Source: Collinsella sp. AF02-46-1 (lineage in GTDB: Bacteria > Actinomycetota > Coriobacteriia > Coriobacteriales > Coriobacteriaceae). From it: 64,000 nucleotides of DNA. The stretch is taken from assembly GCF_003465825.1 (NCBI RefSeq), contig NZ_QSBV01000005.1, positions 58,276 through 122,275 of the forward strand, in the 5' to 3' direction. The translations under genes and the position numbers were made by a program. Below are positions 50,435-59,475 of the stretch, piece by piece. Every line of letters starts with the position of its first letter. Within the stretch, counting starts at the first letter, position 1. Below the pieces are notes generated by a model. The model did no database searches. It saw nothing but the letters and a program-made list of their open reading frames with translations, and was not told the DNA's origin.

Positions 50435-51538
50435 CTAGCTGCGTTTTCGGATCAGGGCAATGTAGAAGCCTTCAAATTCGCGGCTGGGCGGAATGGTGAG
50501 CGTGCCGGGCAGGCCGTTGGCGATGGCCGATACCTGACCCGCGGCGATTGCCTCGGTGAGAGCGTTGGACTCGATGCGCGGCTCTTCACCGGCATCCTGG
50601 GCGCGACGCGCTTCGCTTTCGCTCGGCGTGCCGTCGAGGGGAATGAGCTCGCAGTCCATATGCTTGTCGAGGGCCTCTTGCAGGGCGTCCTCGTTTTCCT
50701 GCGGCAAGATCGAACAAGTCGAATAGACGAGCGTGCCGCCCGGTTTGAGGGCTCCCATGGCGCGGTCCAGAAGTGCTCGCTGCGAGCGGGCGCACTTGCC
50801 GAGCAACTGCTCGGTCAGGCCGCGCAGGCTTTTCTCGTTGCCGCTGATGACGGTGCCCGTGCCGGTGCAGGGAGCGTCGAGCAGGATGCGGTCAAAGCGG
50901 AAGAACTCGTCGAGCTCGCGTGCGTCGGTGCGCATGACGGGCACGTTTTTTGCGCCTTGGCGGTGGAGGTTGGCTTCGAGCTTCTCGGCGCGGGGAATGC
51001 TCATCTCGCAGGCGGTAAGGTGCGCCTGCCCCTGCGTGAGGGCGGCGATCTGCGTCGTCTTGCCGCCAGGGGCTGCGCACATGTCCAGGATGTCCTCGCC
51101 TGCCTGGGCGCCCAGGACCAACGGCGGCATCATGGACGACAGACTTTGCAAGTAGATCTTGCCGTCGCGGTAGATGTCGAGGTCCCACAGGTCGGAAACC
51201 TGTGCCTCGGGCAGGACGAAGGCGTCTGGGTACCAGGTGACGGGGTTGTGGGCGATGCCGGCGGCATCGAGCGCCGCAGCGATGTCCTCGGCGGTTGCCT
51301 TGAGCGTGTTAGCGCGCAGCGTGACCGGGCGTGTGGCCGCGGCGCCGAAGCCCTCGATCATGAGCTCGGCATCGGCGGGCGCATAGGCGCCGGCGACCGT
51401 GTCGACCATAAAGCGCGGCAGGTCGGCGGCGCAAGGAAGGGCGGCAAGCTGGTCGGAAAGCTCGGTGGCGGCAAACTGCCTGAGCTTGAGCTCGGCCTTG
51501 ACCTGCTTTTTCTGCTTACGACGACGCGGCTTGGACAT
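50435..51538 (-). CDS. NOL1/NSUN (RsmB/F-type) m5C methyltransferase
   Basis: 367 residues. SAM-binding DMCAAPGGKTTQIAALTQ (about 148-165), the catalytic loops LLDAPCTGTGTV (first Cys) and VYSTCSILPQENE (second Cys) and a C-terminal FEGFYIALIRK strand define an RNA cytosine-5 methyltransferase. The N-terminus is a Lys/Arg-rich RNA-binding stretch. There is no C-terminal PUA extension as in RsmF of E. coli. It follows metG on the same strand by 36 bases, so both may be one translation-related unit. Whether the target is rRNA or tRNA is not decided by sequence. Confidence 0.85.
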   Translation of the reverse strand: MSKPRRRKQKKQVKAELKLRQFAATELSDQLAALPCAADLPRFMVDTVAGAYAPADAELMIEGFGAAATRPVTLRANTLKATAEDIAAALDAAGIAHNPVTWYPDAFVLPEAQVSDLWDLDIYRDGKIYLQSLSSMMPPLVLGAQAGEDILDMCAAPGGKTTQIAALTQGQAHLTACEMSIPRAEKLEANLHRQGAKNVPVMRTDARELDEFFRFDRILLDAPCTGTGTVISGNEKSLRGLTEQLLGKCARSQRALLDRAMGALKPGGTLVYSTCSILPQENEDALQEALDKHMDCELIPLDGTPSESEARRAQDAGEEPRIESNALTEAIAAGQVSAIANGLPGTLTIPPSREFEGFYIALIRKRS

Positions 51539-51574
51539 CCGTCTTTCCTTCCCATTCCATTACATGTCGAGTGT

Positions 51575-53725
51575 TTAGTACTGGCTCTCGTGCTTGCTAA
51601 AGAAGTCGAAGCGCGGGGGCAGCGGCTTTACGCGGTGCTCGCCGGGCTTCTCGCCCAGGCTCTCCACAAACTCATCCGTGGAGGCAAAGATGTTATCCCA
51701 GCTAAAGAAAGCGACCGGGTCGAAGTCAAAGTACTCGCAGATGAGCTCGCAGCCGGCCGGCACAATACCGTGCATCAGGACGGTCGCCACGCGCAGCTCG
51801 GTAAAGGCGTCGACGAGGGCCTGCGTCATCGCGGCGTTTGCTGGCTTGCCTTCGAGCTTGTTGGCGGCCTTGGAAGCGTCGCTCCAGCGCTTGTTGGCGG
51901 CGCGCAGGTAGTCGTCGCACACGGCAAGCGCGCGGTGCGTCTCGAACTTGTACATGGCCTGCTCAAAGGCGAGGGCTGCCTGCTGGGCGGCTTCGACCAC
52001 GGTGTCAGAAGCGGCACCGGCGGGGATGCAGCCGTTGCGGTAGGGGCTCTCGTCGCCTTCCTTGACGGCGACGCCGTAGAAGCAGCTGCGGGCCAGACGG
52101 TTGAACACGCCGGTCAGCAGCGCGCTCTCCTTAAGGGCCGGGTCGATAACGCGCTTGTCGTCGCAGGCGCGTACCTCGTTGCCGTCCTTGTCCTTGCCGG
52201 TCACACGCGTGTCGTATGCCTTGGGGCTAAAGCTCACCGGCTTTTCGGATAGGCCGAGCGACAGCCAGTGCGCGCGCATCTGCTCGCAGGTGTAGTGGTT
52301 GAGCAGGTCGTCTGCCGGCGGGGGAGGCGTCTGCGAGGACGAGCTGGCCTTTTTGCCCATGTAGAGCAGGTGGTAGCAGGCGCTGACGGTGCTCTGCGTG
52401 AGGTCCCAGCCCAGGGCCTCCCACATGGCGGTCTGCGCGATGCAGTAGAAATAGATGTTGTCCTGACCGATGAACTGGTAAATCTGAGCGTCGTCAGAGC
52501 ACCACCAGTCGCGCCAGTCGAGCGAGCTGTGCTGGTAGGTGGGTGCGGGCACCTGCGTGGAGTCGGCGGCGGGCTCGCCCATGAGGGCGGCATCCTGGGC
52601 GGCGACGCCCTCGGTCACGCCGGCGGCCTTGGCATCGCGCGCGAGCACGGTACGCGTATAGCTGATGGGCGCCCACAGGCTCTCGGGCCAGCACCAGCAG
52701 GTGACGTCGGAGACGCCATCGACCTCGGGCACCGGAACGCCCCAGTCGATGTTGCCGGTGATGCGGAAGGGCACGAGTGCCTTGCCGCTGCGGAAGCGCA
52801 CGCCACCGTTGGCGAGCACCGCGTGGGCGTCGTCGCGCTCCTTCCAGCTGGGGAAGGTGACGGTAAAGCTGCTCTTGTTGCCCTCGGGCTCCAGCACGGT
52901 GTGCTCGGGGAGCTGGTCCTCGACGGCATCGAAGGCCTCGCGGAACTTGTTCTGGATGTAGAGCTGAGCCGGCAGCAGCCACTCCTCCATGGTCTTGGAG
53001 ACCACGGAGCGAACCTGCGGGTTCTGGGCGAGCTTGGCGGTGTAGGTCTTCATAAAGTCGAGGTAGGCCGGCAGGTCAAAGTAGAGATTGTCGACCGGGC
53101 GCAGCTCGGGCACCTCGCCGGTGAGCTGGCTCTTGGGCGCGATGAGCTCCTCGGGCTCAAACTGGTGGCCCAGATCGCACTCGTCGGCATAAGCCTTCTC
53201 GGACTTGCAGCCCTGGATGGGGCAGCGGCCGATGACCTGGCGGCCGTTGAGGAACGTGCCGGCCTTGGCATCGTAGAACTGCAGCGTGGAGCGCTTGGAG
53301 ATGGTGCCCTGCTCGTGCAGGCGCTCGATAATCTCGGCAGTCACCTCGTTGTGGATCTGGGCCGCCGGCTCAAGGCCCGAGCCGCCGTAGATGTCGCAGC
53401 TGATGTTGTAGTTGTTGAGGGTCGCGGCCTGGCGGGAGTGATTGGACTCGACATACTCGCCGATGGACTTGTCGTAGCCCTCGTTCTCCTTGAGCTTGCG
53501 GTAGCTCTCCATGATGGGCGAGCCGTAGCAGTCGGTGCCCGAGGTGAAGATGACGTTCTCGCGGCCCAGGCGGTCGCGCAGGAAGCGGGCGAAGAAGTCG
53601 GCCGGGACAAAGACGCCGCCAACGTGGCCAAAGTGAAGGCCCTTGTTGCCGTAGGGCTCGCCGGCGGTAACGATGGCGCGGCGAGGCCAGCTGGGACGGT
53701 CGTTCATGGAGTATTTGGATGCCAT
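51575..53725 (-). CDS. metG: Methionyl-tRNA synthetase-like class I tRNA ligase, KMSKS altered
   Basis: 716 residues. The N-terminal half reads as MetRS: TAGEPYGNKGLHFGHVGG (HFGH for HIGH, about 17-34), FTSGTDCYGSPI, a zinc-knuckle-type insert RCPIQGCKSEKAYADECDLG and LIAPKSQLTGEVPELRPVDN. Later YQFIGQDNIYFYCIAQTAMW and the catalytic loop region LLYMGKKASSSSQTPPP, where KMSKS would be expected. The KMSKS box is replaced by KKASS. No C-terminal EMAP/Trbp111 domain. ATG 53725 with GAAGGAG upstream; the frame is open to 53818. It may be the only MetRS or a divergent paralogue; the window cannot tell. Confidence 0.75.
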   Translation of the reverse strand: MASKYSMNDRPSWPRRAIVTAGEPYGNKGLHFGHVGGVFVPADFFARFLRDRLGRENVIFTSGTDCYGSPIMESYRKLKENEGYDKSIGEYVESNHSRQAATLNNYNISCDIYGGSGLEPAAQIHNEVTAEIIERLHEQGTISKRSTLQFYDAKAGTFLNGRQVIGRCPIQGCKSEKAYADECDLGHQFEPEELIAPKSQLTGEVPELRPVDNLYFDLPAYLDFMKTYTAKLAQNPQVRSVVSKTMEEWLLPAQLYIQNKFREAFDAVEDQLPEHTVLEPEGNKSSFTVTFPSWKERDDAHAVLANGGVRFRSGKALVPFRITGNIDWGVPVPEVDGVSDVTCWCWPESLWAPISYTRTVLARDAKAAGVTEGVAAQDAALMGEPAADSTQVPAPTYQHSSLDWRDWWCSDDAQIYQFIGQDNIYFYCIAQTAMWEALGWDLTQSTVSACYHLLYMGKKASSSSQTPPPPADDLLNHYTCEQMRAHWLSLGLSEKPVSFSPKAYDTRVTGKDKDGNEVRACDDKRVIDPALKESALLTGVFNRLARSCFYGVAVKEGDESPYRNGCIPAGAASDTVVEAAQQAALAFEQAMYKFETHRALAVCDDYLRAANKRWSDASKAANKLEGKPANAAMTQALVDAFTELRVATVLMHGIVPAGCELICEYFDFDPVAFFSWDNIFASTDEFVESLGEKPGEHRVKPLPPRFDFFSKHESQY

Positions 53726-53857
53726 GGGACTCCTTCGCATATGGTAAGAGCGCGGCCGGGCGCAAGGCCTGGCGATGCGGTGGTCAATTCGTGCATATCG
53801 TTCGACATTATCGCACATGCGGACGGGTACGTGGCAGGGGCGCTATCCTAAGATGCT

Positions 53858-54424
53858 ATGAATGAGATTTCCAACATACATGCGTTTGAGGACGAGGATT
53901 TTCTACACGCTTGCTTCGTGTGGGGGATGGCCGTGATCGCGGTGTTTGCCGTGTGCCTGGTGCCGATGTTTATGCTGCTGGGCGGGCCTGCGGACTTGGA
54001 TGCGGCTGAGGCGGGCGGCTGGACCACCGTCGTGGGCTGGATGGTCGGTGTGGCTGCGGTTTCTGCAGCGTCGTTTGCCGTGCACGAGCTGGTGCATGCG
54101 GTGTTTTTTAAGCTGCTGGCGCCTGCGGGCGCGCATGTGACCTTTGGCGCGAATCGTGAGACGGCGATGATCTATGCCTGCGCCGAGGGCGTTGTGTATT
54201 CGCGTCGGCGGTACATGGCCATTTGCCTGGCGCCCACGGTTGTTTTGACGGTGGCGTTTGCCCTGGGGTTTGCGTTCTCGGGCTATCCGCTGCTGTGCTA
54301 CCTGGCGGCTGGTCTGCACTTGTCGGGCTGCGTGGGCGATTGGTATTACGTGCGGACCATCCTGCGCGACCGCCGCATTGTCGCCTGCGAGGATACGTCC
54401 TTTGGCGTGCGCTTTTTTGGGTGA
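53858..54424 (+). CDS. DUF3267-type membrane metalloprotease-like protein
   Basis: 188 residues with four or five membrane helices. The first metal motif HELVHAVFF (HExxH, about 73-81) lies at the end of a helix, and a later GCVGDWYYV supplies a possible third ligand. DUF3267 proteins resemble site-2-type zinc proteases, but activity is unproven. It ends 10 bases before queH. The ATG has only a short leader behind a TATCCT box, so it may be nearly leaderless. Confidence 0.75.
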   Translation: MNEISNIHAFEDEDFLHACFVWGMAVIAVFAVCLVPMFMLLGGPADLDAAEAGGWTTVVGWMVGVAAVSAASFAVHELVHAVFFKLLAPAGAHVTFGANRETAMIYACAEGVVYSRRRYMAICLAPTVVLTVAFALGFAFSGYPLLCYLAAGLHLSGCVGDWYYVRTILRDRRIVACEDTSFGVRFFG

Positions 54425-54434
54425 GGAGATGTTG

Positions 54435-55010
54435 ATGAGGCCGTTGTTGCTGCATGCGTGCTGTGCACCATGCTCGCTTGAGCCGGTTCGCCTGCTGCGC
54501 GAGGAGGGGTTTGAGCCCACGATTTGCTGGACCAACCCCAATATTCAACCGCGCGATGAATGGCAGCGCCGCTTGGACGAGCTGCGCCGGTGGTGTGCCG
54601 ACGGCGGCATCGAGCTCATTGAGGCAAGCGAGGATCGCGAGCGCTGGGAGGCCGGCGTGGCCCCGCTGGGTGCCGATCGGCCCCGTCGCTGTCGCGCGTG
54701 CTATGCCCTGCGTCTGGCCGAGGCGTGCCGCGTGGCCCAGGAGCACGGGTTTGAGTTTGTGGGCACGACGCTCGCCGTCTCGCCGTATCAGCTGTTCGAT
54801 ACCTGTAATGACGCGCTTGAGCGCTTGGCAGCGGCACATGGGCTCACCCCGGTCATTCGCGATTTTCGCCCGTATTACCCCGAGGCCACGCGTCGTTCGC
54901 GCGAGCTTGGCATGTATCGGCAGAACTACTGTGGTTGCCGCTTCTCGGCCGTCGAGGCGGCCATGGACCGCGCCCGCATCCGCGATGAGCGTAAAGCCGC
55001 CAAAAAGTAG
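54435..55010 (+). CDS. queH: Epoxyqueuosine reductase QueH
   Basis: 191 residues. It carries the QueH Cys sets: HACCAPCS (C9, C10, C13) at the N-terminus, RCRACYALRL in the middle and QNYCGCRFS at the C-terminus, which hold an Fe-S cluster and another metal. It performs the last step of queuosine synthesis, epoxyqueuosine to queuosine in tRNA, replacing QueG in many anaerobes. ATG 54435 lies 6 bases after GGAG; an ATG at 54429 overlaps the ribosome site. queA and tgt lie downstream on the same strand. Confidence 0.9.
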   Translation: MRPLLLHACCAPCSLEPVRLLREEGFEPTICWTNPNIQPRDEWQRRLDELRRWCADGGIELIEASEDRERWEAGVAPLGADRPRRCRACYALRLAEACRVAQEHGFEFVGTTLAVSPYQLFDTCNDALERLAAAHGLTPVIRDFRPYYPEATRRSRELGMYRQNYCGCRFSAVEAAMDRARIRDERKAAKK

Positions 55011-55074
55011 TTCATTTGGGACGTTAGCCTGCTAGGATGTAGAGCGGACTTTAGCTATATAAGGAGAATCCGAC

Positions 55075-56292
55075 GTGTCTATGCGTACCGATGATTTTGA
55101 CTATAACCTTCCTGAGGAACTGATTGCCCAGGCTCCTGCCGAGCCGCGTGACTCCTGCCGCCTGCTGGTGGTGGATCGCAAAGGCTCCCAGGCAGGAACG
55201 CCGCTGGAGCATGGCGGCACCGTCGAGCACCGCATCTTCCGCGACATCATCGACTATATCGAGCCGGGCGATGTGCTCGTCATCAACAAGACACGCGTGA
55301 TGCCGGCCCGCCTGATCGGTCGCAAGGCAGGCTCGGGCGGCGTGGTCGAGACGCTGCTACTCAAGCGCCGCGAGGACGTTGACCCGCTGGGCCACGTTTG
55401 GGAGTGCCTGGTCAAGCCGGGTAAGCGCCTGAAGCCCGGTGCTCAGATTGAGTATCGCGCCGGTGGCGCCCATGCGCCCGAGGGCGCGCCCGTGGTGCTG
55501 ACGGCCGAGGTCGTCGACTTTGTCACCGATAGCCGCGGCGGCCGTCTGGTGCGCTTTGAGCCGGCCGGTTGCAATGCCGCCGGCGAGCCGCGCACGCTCG
55601 ACGAGGCCATTCACGCCGCCGGTCACGTGCCGCTGCCGCCCTACATTACCGATTACGAAGGCGATCCCGAGAAGTACCAGACCGTCTATGCCATGAAGGA
55701 GGAGCACTCGGCTGCCGCTCCCACGGCGGGTCTGCACTTTACGCCCGAGCTCATGGCGGCTATCGAGGCCAAGGGCGCGAAGTTTGCCGCCGTCGAGCTC
55801 GAGGTGGGCATCGATACCTTCCGTTTGGTGGAGGAGGACGATCCCACGCAGCATGTGATGCACACCGAGCGCTACCACGTGTCGCAGGAGGTTGTCGACG
55901 CCGTGCATAAGGCTAAGGCCGAGGGGCATCGCGTGATCGCCGTCGGCACCACTGCAGTGCGCTCGCTCGAGAGCGCCTTTGACACGGATGCCCCGGTGTC
56001 CGATCCGGCCGTGACAGCGCGTTATTTTGAAGGCCGTGAGGACGGCGCCGACACGCTCGGCCGCGGTGACATCGTGGTGCGCGAGAACGCGACGACGCAG
56101 CTCTACCTCATGCCTGGCTCGACCTATCACGTGGTCGACGCGCTGATCACGAACTTCCACGTGCCGCGCTCTACGCTCATGATGCTCGTGAGCGCGCTTG
56201 CCACCCGCGACCAGATCATGGATGCCTACGCCGCCGCCATCGAGGAGCGCTACCGCTTCTTCAGCTTTGGCGACGCGATGCTCATTTTGTAG
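55075..56292 (+). CDS. queA: S-adenosylmethionine:tRNA ribosyltransferase-isomerase
   Basis: 405 residues. QueA moves the ribosyl part of SAM onto preQ1-modified tRNA to make epoxyqueuosine. Family motifs: FDYNLPEELIAQAPAEPRD, VLVINKTRVMPARL, AAAPTAGLHFTPELM and the C-terminal NFHVPRSTLMMLVSALA. Start at GTG 55075, 8 bases after AAGGAG; ATG 55081 is possible. The stop is immediately followed by the 139-bp repeat copy A. Confidence 0.95.
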   Translation: MSMRTDDFDYNLPEELIAQAPAEPRDSCRLLVVDRKGSQAGTPLEHGGTVEHRIFRDIIDYIEPGDVLVINKTRVMPARLIGRKAGSGGVVETLLLKRREDVDPLGHVWECLVKPGKRLKPGAQIEYRAGGAHAPEGAPVVLTAEVVDFVTDSRGGRLVRFEPAGCNAAGEPRTLDEAIHAAGHVPLPPYITDYEGDPEKYQTVYAMKEEHSAAAPTAGLHFTPELMAAIEAKGAKFAAVELEVGIDTFRLVEEDDPTQHVMHTERYHVSQEVVDAVHKAKAEGHRVIAVGTTAVRSLESAFDTDAPVSDPAVTARYFEGREDGADTLGRGDIVVRENATTQLYLMPGSTYHVVDALITNFHVPRSTLMMLVSALATRDQIMDAYAAAIEERYRFFSFGDAMLIL

Positions 56293-56460
56293 GTTACGGC
56301 GTTTTCCAAACGCCGTAACCGGCCGACGCTGCGCGGGCCGCATTTGGACAATCTGACGTTCAACTTCAAGGGCGCGACCAGAAGGTCAGCGCCCTTTCGT
56401 TTCACGTCACCTTGTCTCAAATGCGACCCGCTCGCTGTCGTTGCCAAAACACCGGCATTT
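56292..56460 (+). repeat. 139-bp intergenic repeat, copy A, with leading hairpin
   Basis: A perfect 13-bp hairpin (GGTTACGGCGTTT / AAACGCCGTAACC, 56293-56321) starts just after the queA stop. It runs into 56318-56456, which matches 59503-59641 over its full 139 bases with 7 differences. The shared part contains a strong terminator stem (56368-56397). A shorter third echo (CCAAAACATCGGCGTCGCC) lies at about 56509. Confidence 0.85.
56368..56397 (+). terminator. Terminator inside repeat copy A
   Basis: AAGGGCGC-GACC-AGAA-GGTC-A-GCGCCCTT followed by T; ends the queA transcript. Confidence 0.8.
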
Positions 56461-56533
56461 CTTTGGTTGTCAAGAGGATGCCGCTCTAGCGGGTTTTCGC
56501 TGTCCGCGCCAAAACATCGGCGTCGCCTTTGTT

Positions 56534-56580
56534 GGCACTTGGGGACGTTCCTTATGTGCCGGCACCTGGGGACAGTCCTT
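56534..56580. repeat. GGGGAC-type REP-like doublet
   Basis: Two 20-base direct copies, GGCACTTGGGGACGTTCCTT (56534-56553) and GGCACCTGGGGACAGTCCTT (56561-56580), match at 17 of 20 and can fold via GGCAC/GTGCC. The same GGGGAC head occurs in other palindromes of the window. Confidence 0.7.
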
Positions 56581-56598
56581 GTAATCGTTGGGGAGTGG

Positions 56599-58380
56599 TT
56601 ACTTGCTCGCGAACAGCCAGATCAAGATGATCACGAGAACTACGGCAACGATGCAGACGATGGCGCCGGTGAATTTGATGCGTGAGTCGCGGGTACGCTC
56701 GCGCACCGCGTCCTCGGTGGCCTCGAGCTGGGCGACTTCTCGCTCGGTCTCGGTGTGTTCGACTTTGTCTCGGGCCAAGGATCCTGCAAGCGACTCAGTG
56801 ATCTCTGGGTGGTCGTGCACCTCGGTCGCCTGTTCGATGATCGACTGCGCATGTGCGGCATCTGTTTGGGCGTTGGCGATGGTCTGCTCCTGGTCGCGGC
56901 GTGCCTTGTCCTCGGCAGCGATCTTCTCGCGCAGTTCGCGCTGACGAGTCGCGGCGGCGGTCTTCGCCGTCTGCAGCTCGTCGCGCGCGGCATCGGCTTC
57001 GGTCGTCACGGCTTGGTGCGCGCGTTTTGCGTCGGCGATAGGGGCTTGAGCCTGCTCGACGGCCTGCTCGGCTGCGGCAAGCGAGTGCTCAAGGTCGGCG
57101 GTGATGCGCGGGACATCTTCTTCGGCTTTACGCAGGGCATCTGCCGTGTCGGAAATCTGCATCGAGAGCTCGCTGGTGCGCACCGTATAGTTGGCGGGAT
57201 TTGCCGAGGGATTGCGTTGCAGCTCGGCATACTCATGACGCAGCGTCTCGAGCTGGGCGCGCGTGGCGTCGACGGTTTGTTGTGCGGCGGCAATGCCGGC
57301 GTCTCGCTCTGCCTTCACCTTGTCGCGGATGCGCTTGGAATCCTCAAGACGTCGAACGAGGCGGTTGCCGGTCTCGCGTGAGCTCGCCTCGCGGGCCTCC
57401 ACGGCGTCGAGCGCGGCCTTCAGGCGGAGCTCAGTCGCGTCATCCTCTGTCTTCATTTGTTCGAGCTGACCCTTGAGCTCTGTCGCTTTGGAGGCGTGGG
57501 CATCACGGTCAATCTCGGCGGCCGCTGCAGTCTTTTGGGCCGTGGCAATCGCCTGGCGCTGGTCGGCGACGATCTGGTCGTAGCGGCCTGCGATATCCTG
57601 GCGCGTCTCGAGTTCCTCGGCCTGATCGGCAATGCGCTGCTCAAGTTCGGCCAGGTGGGCGCGGGCATCGGCAAGTGCCTTTTTCGCGGCGTTCATCTCG
57701 CGCATGGCCGAGACACCCTGGGCGATAAAGGTGCCCACGGCGTTCGCAGTGTTCGAGACAGCGGTCCCCAGATCGCGGCTCGCGGCGGAGGAGTGCGGGG
57801 CGGTCGGGCGAGCGGTGTCGGCAGCGTCCGCATCGGCAGCCTGCGGCACGGCGATATTGCCGGTACCGCCCTCGATTACAGAAAAGCCTGCTGCGTGCGG
57901 GTCGACCGCATCGGCGCCAATCGTGGGATGCTCGAGCTGCAGAAACGAGGGCATGGTGCTGCCCTGGTCGGCAACCGGAGTCTCGCCGGGTACGAAGGTC
58001 GAGGCTGCCTCGGCGGCCTCCTCTTCCTCGGCGTCAACGTCAGCGTCGGCCACGGCGTCTTTCATCGCTTTGACGGCATCCATCATGGAGTCCATGACGG
58101 CGTCGAGCTCTTCTTCCGAAGACACCTCGATGGGGCCTGCTGCTTGCGGAGCGTTCTCAGCCTTGGGCTCAGTATCGCTCGGGTCCGGCTGCTCTAGCTG
58201 CTCTTCTTTGTCTTGCTCTGCGGCGACATTTGCGTCTGCGGCCTCGTCTGCGGCGGCAGGAGCCTCCTCGGCAGCGGTATCAATGCCGCCATCGCTTCTG
58301 GTGGAAGTATCGCAGTCGTCAATGGTGTCTGCGGAGTTATCAATATGCTGTTGAGTCTGGGGGTCCAGCTCGTCTGTCAT
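56599..58380 (-). CDS. Tail-anchored coiled-coil protein of unknown function
   Basis: 593 residues. Residues 1-150 are very acidic and low-complexity (EEAPAAADEAADANVAAEQD). About 210-560 is a long Ala/Glu/Gln/Arg coiled coil (KALADARAHLAELEQRIADQ and following). The last 22 residues are a single membrane helix (GAIVCIVAVVLVIILIWLFA) with almost no tail, so the protein is tail-anchored with the coil in the cytoplasm. Start taken at ATG 58380, 9 bases after GAGGAG; ATG 58386 is an alternative. No family recognised; a scaffold role at the membrane is a guess. Confidence 0.6.
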   Translation of the reverse strand: MTDELDPQTQQHIDNSADTIDDCDTSTRSDGGIDTAAEEAPAAADEAADANVAAEQDKEEQLEQPDPSDTEPKAENAPQAAGPIEVSSEEELDAVMDSMMDAVKAMKDAVADADVDAEEEEAAEAASTFVPGETPVADQGSTMPSFLQLEHPTIGADAVDPHAAGFSVIEGGTGNIAVPQAADADAADTARPTAPHSSAASRDLGTAVSNTANAVGTFIAQGVSAMREMNAAKKALADARAHLAELEQRIADQAEELETRQDIAGRYDQIVADQRQAIATAQKTAAAAEIDRDAHASKATELKGQLEQMKTEDDATELRLKAALDAVEAREASSRETGNRLVRRLEDSKRIRDKVKAERDAGIAAAQQTVDATRAQLETLRHEYAELQRNPSANPANYTVRTSELSMQISDTADALRKAEEDVPRITADLEHSLAAAEQAVEQAQAPIADAKRAHQAVTTEADAARDELQTAKTAAATRQRELREKIAAEDKARRDQEQTIANAQTDAAHAQSIIEQATEVHDHPEITESLAGSLARDKVEHTETEREVAQLEATEDAVRERTRDSRIKFTGAIVCIVAVVLVIILIWLFASK

Positions 58381-58519
58381 AGGCATGTGCTCCTCATCGT
58401 TGTTTGTCACCCTATGATAAAGTCTCGCGCCGACATCCCGCGCGCTGCAGCAAAGTTTCAAAACGTGTTCGATGGCTCGTGTCGATAGCAAAAACTCGGC
58501 CACTTTATCCAGTTTGTAC

Positions 58520-58548
58520 TTGACAATCCCTTCGCCGAAAGACGTTAT
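58520..58548 (+). promoter_or_regulatory. Probable promoter of the dehydrogenase gene
   Basis: A perfect TTGACA (58520-58525), 17-base spacer and CGTTAT (58543-58548); gives a leader of about 120 bases before the ATG at 58675. Confidence 0.45.
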
Positions 58549-58674
58549 GCCGTTCGCCTACCGAGGCCTTTTCTATTCACTTGAACACGCTAAAGTTGCA
58601 TGTCAGCTTTTGGCGCGTGAAGTTGGATGCGCGCAGTCGACGGGCGGGCCCGTCGCGATTTGAAAGGACTTTGT

Positions 58675-59475
58675 ATGGGACTTTTCACTGGTAAGACCGT
58701 GATCGTCACCGGCGGCGGCAAGGCCACGCTCAAGGACGGCTCCGCTGGCTCCATCGGTTACGGCATCGATATCGCTTTTGCCAAGGAGGGCGCGAACCTC
58801 GTCATCACCGGCCGCAACGTTGCCAAGCTCGAGGCCGCCAAGGAGTCTCTCGAGGCTGAGTACGGCGTTAAGGTTCTTCCTGTTCAGGCCGATGTCTCCG
58901 CCGGTCAGGACAACGAGGCCGTCGTGCAGAACGTTATCGACAAGGCGATTGAGGAGTTCGGTCGCATCGACGCCGTCGTTAACAACGCTCAGGCCAGCGC
59001 CTCGGGCGTGACCATCGCCGACCACACCATGGATCAGTTTAACCTGGCCATTTACTCCGGTCTGTATGCCACCTATCTGTACATGCAGAAGGCCTATCCG
59101 CACCTGAAGGAGACCAAGGGCTCCGTGGTCAACTTTGCTTCGGGCGCCGGCCTGTTTGGCAACTACGGCCAGTGCAGCTATGCTGCCGCCAAGGAGGGCA
59201 TCCGCGGCCTGACTCGCGTCGCCGCCAACGAGTGGGGCAAGGACGGCATCAACGTCAACATCGTTTGCCCGCTTGCTTGGACCGCCGCGCTCGAGAACTT
59301 CCAAGATGCCTATCCCGAGGCGTTCAAGGCCAACGTCCACATGCCGCCGGCAGGCCACTACGGCGACGTCGAGAAGGAAATCGGCCGCGTTGTCGTTCAG
59401 CTCTGCGGTCCCGACTTTAAGTATATGAACGGCGAGACCGTCACCCTCGAGGGTGGCATGGGCCAGCGTCCTTAG
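58675..59475 (+). CDS. Short-chain dehydrogenase, 12alpha-hydroxysteroid dehydrogenase-like
   Basis: 266-residue SDR. The cofactor loop is TGGGKATLKDGSAGSIGYG, longer than the usual TGxxxGIG. The rest is orthodox: NNAQASASG in place of NNAG, the catalytic Ser in NFASGAGLFG, and the YxxxK pair in CSYAAAKEGIRGLTRVA. The words IYSGLYAT, GSVVNFASGAGLFGN and GETVTLEGGMGQRP strongly recall, from memory, clostridial NADP-dependent 12alpha-HSDH of bile-acid metabolism, which would suit a gut Collinsella. This assignment needs an alignment. ATG 58675 follows GAAAGGA. The second 139-bp repeat follows the stop. Confidence 0.75.
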   Translation: MGLFTGKTVIVTGGGKATLKDGSAGSIGYGIDIAFAKEGANLVITGRNVAKLEAAKESLEAEYGVKVLPVQADVSAGQDNEAVVQNVIDKAIEEFGRIDAVVNNAQASASGVTIADHTMDQFNLAIYSGLYATYLYMQKAYPHLKETKGSVVNFASGAGLFGNYGQCSYAAAKEGIRGLTRVAANEWGKDGINVNIVCPLAWTAALENFQDAYPEAFKANVHMPPAGHYGDVEKEIGRVVVQLCGPDFKYMNGETVTLEGGMGQRP

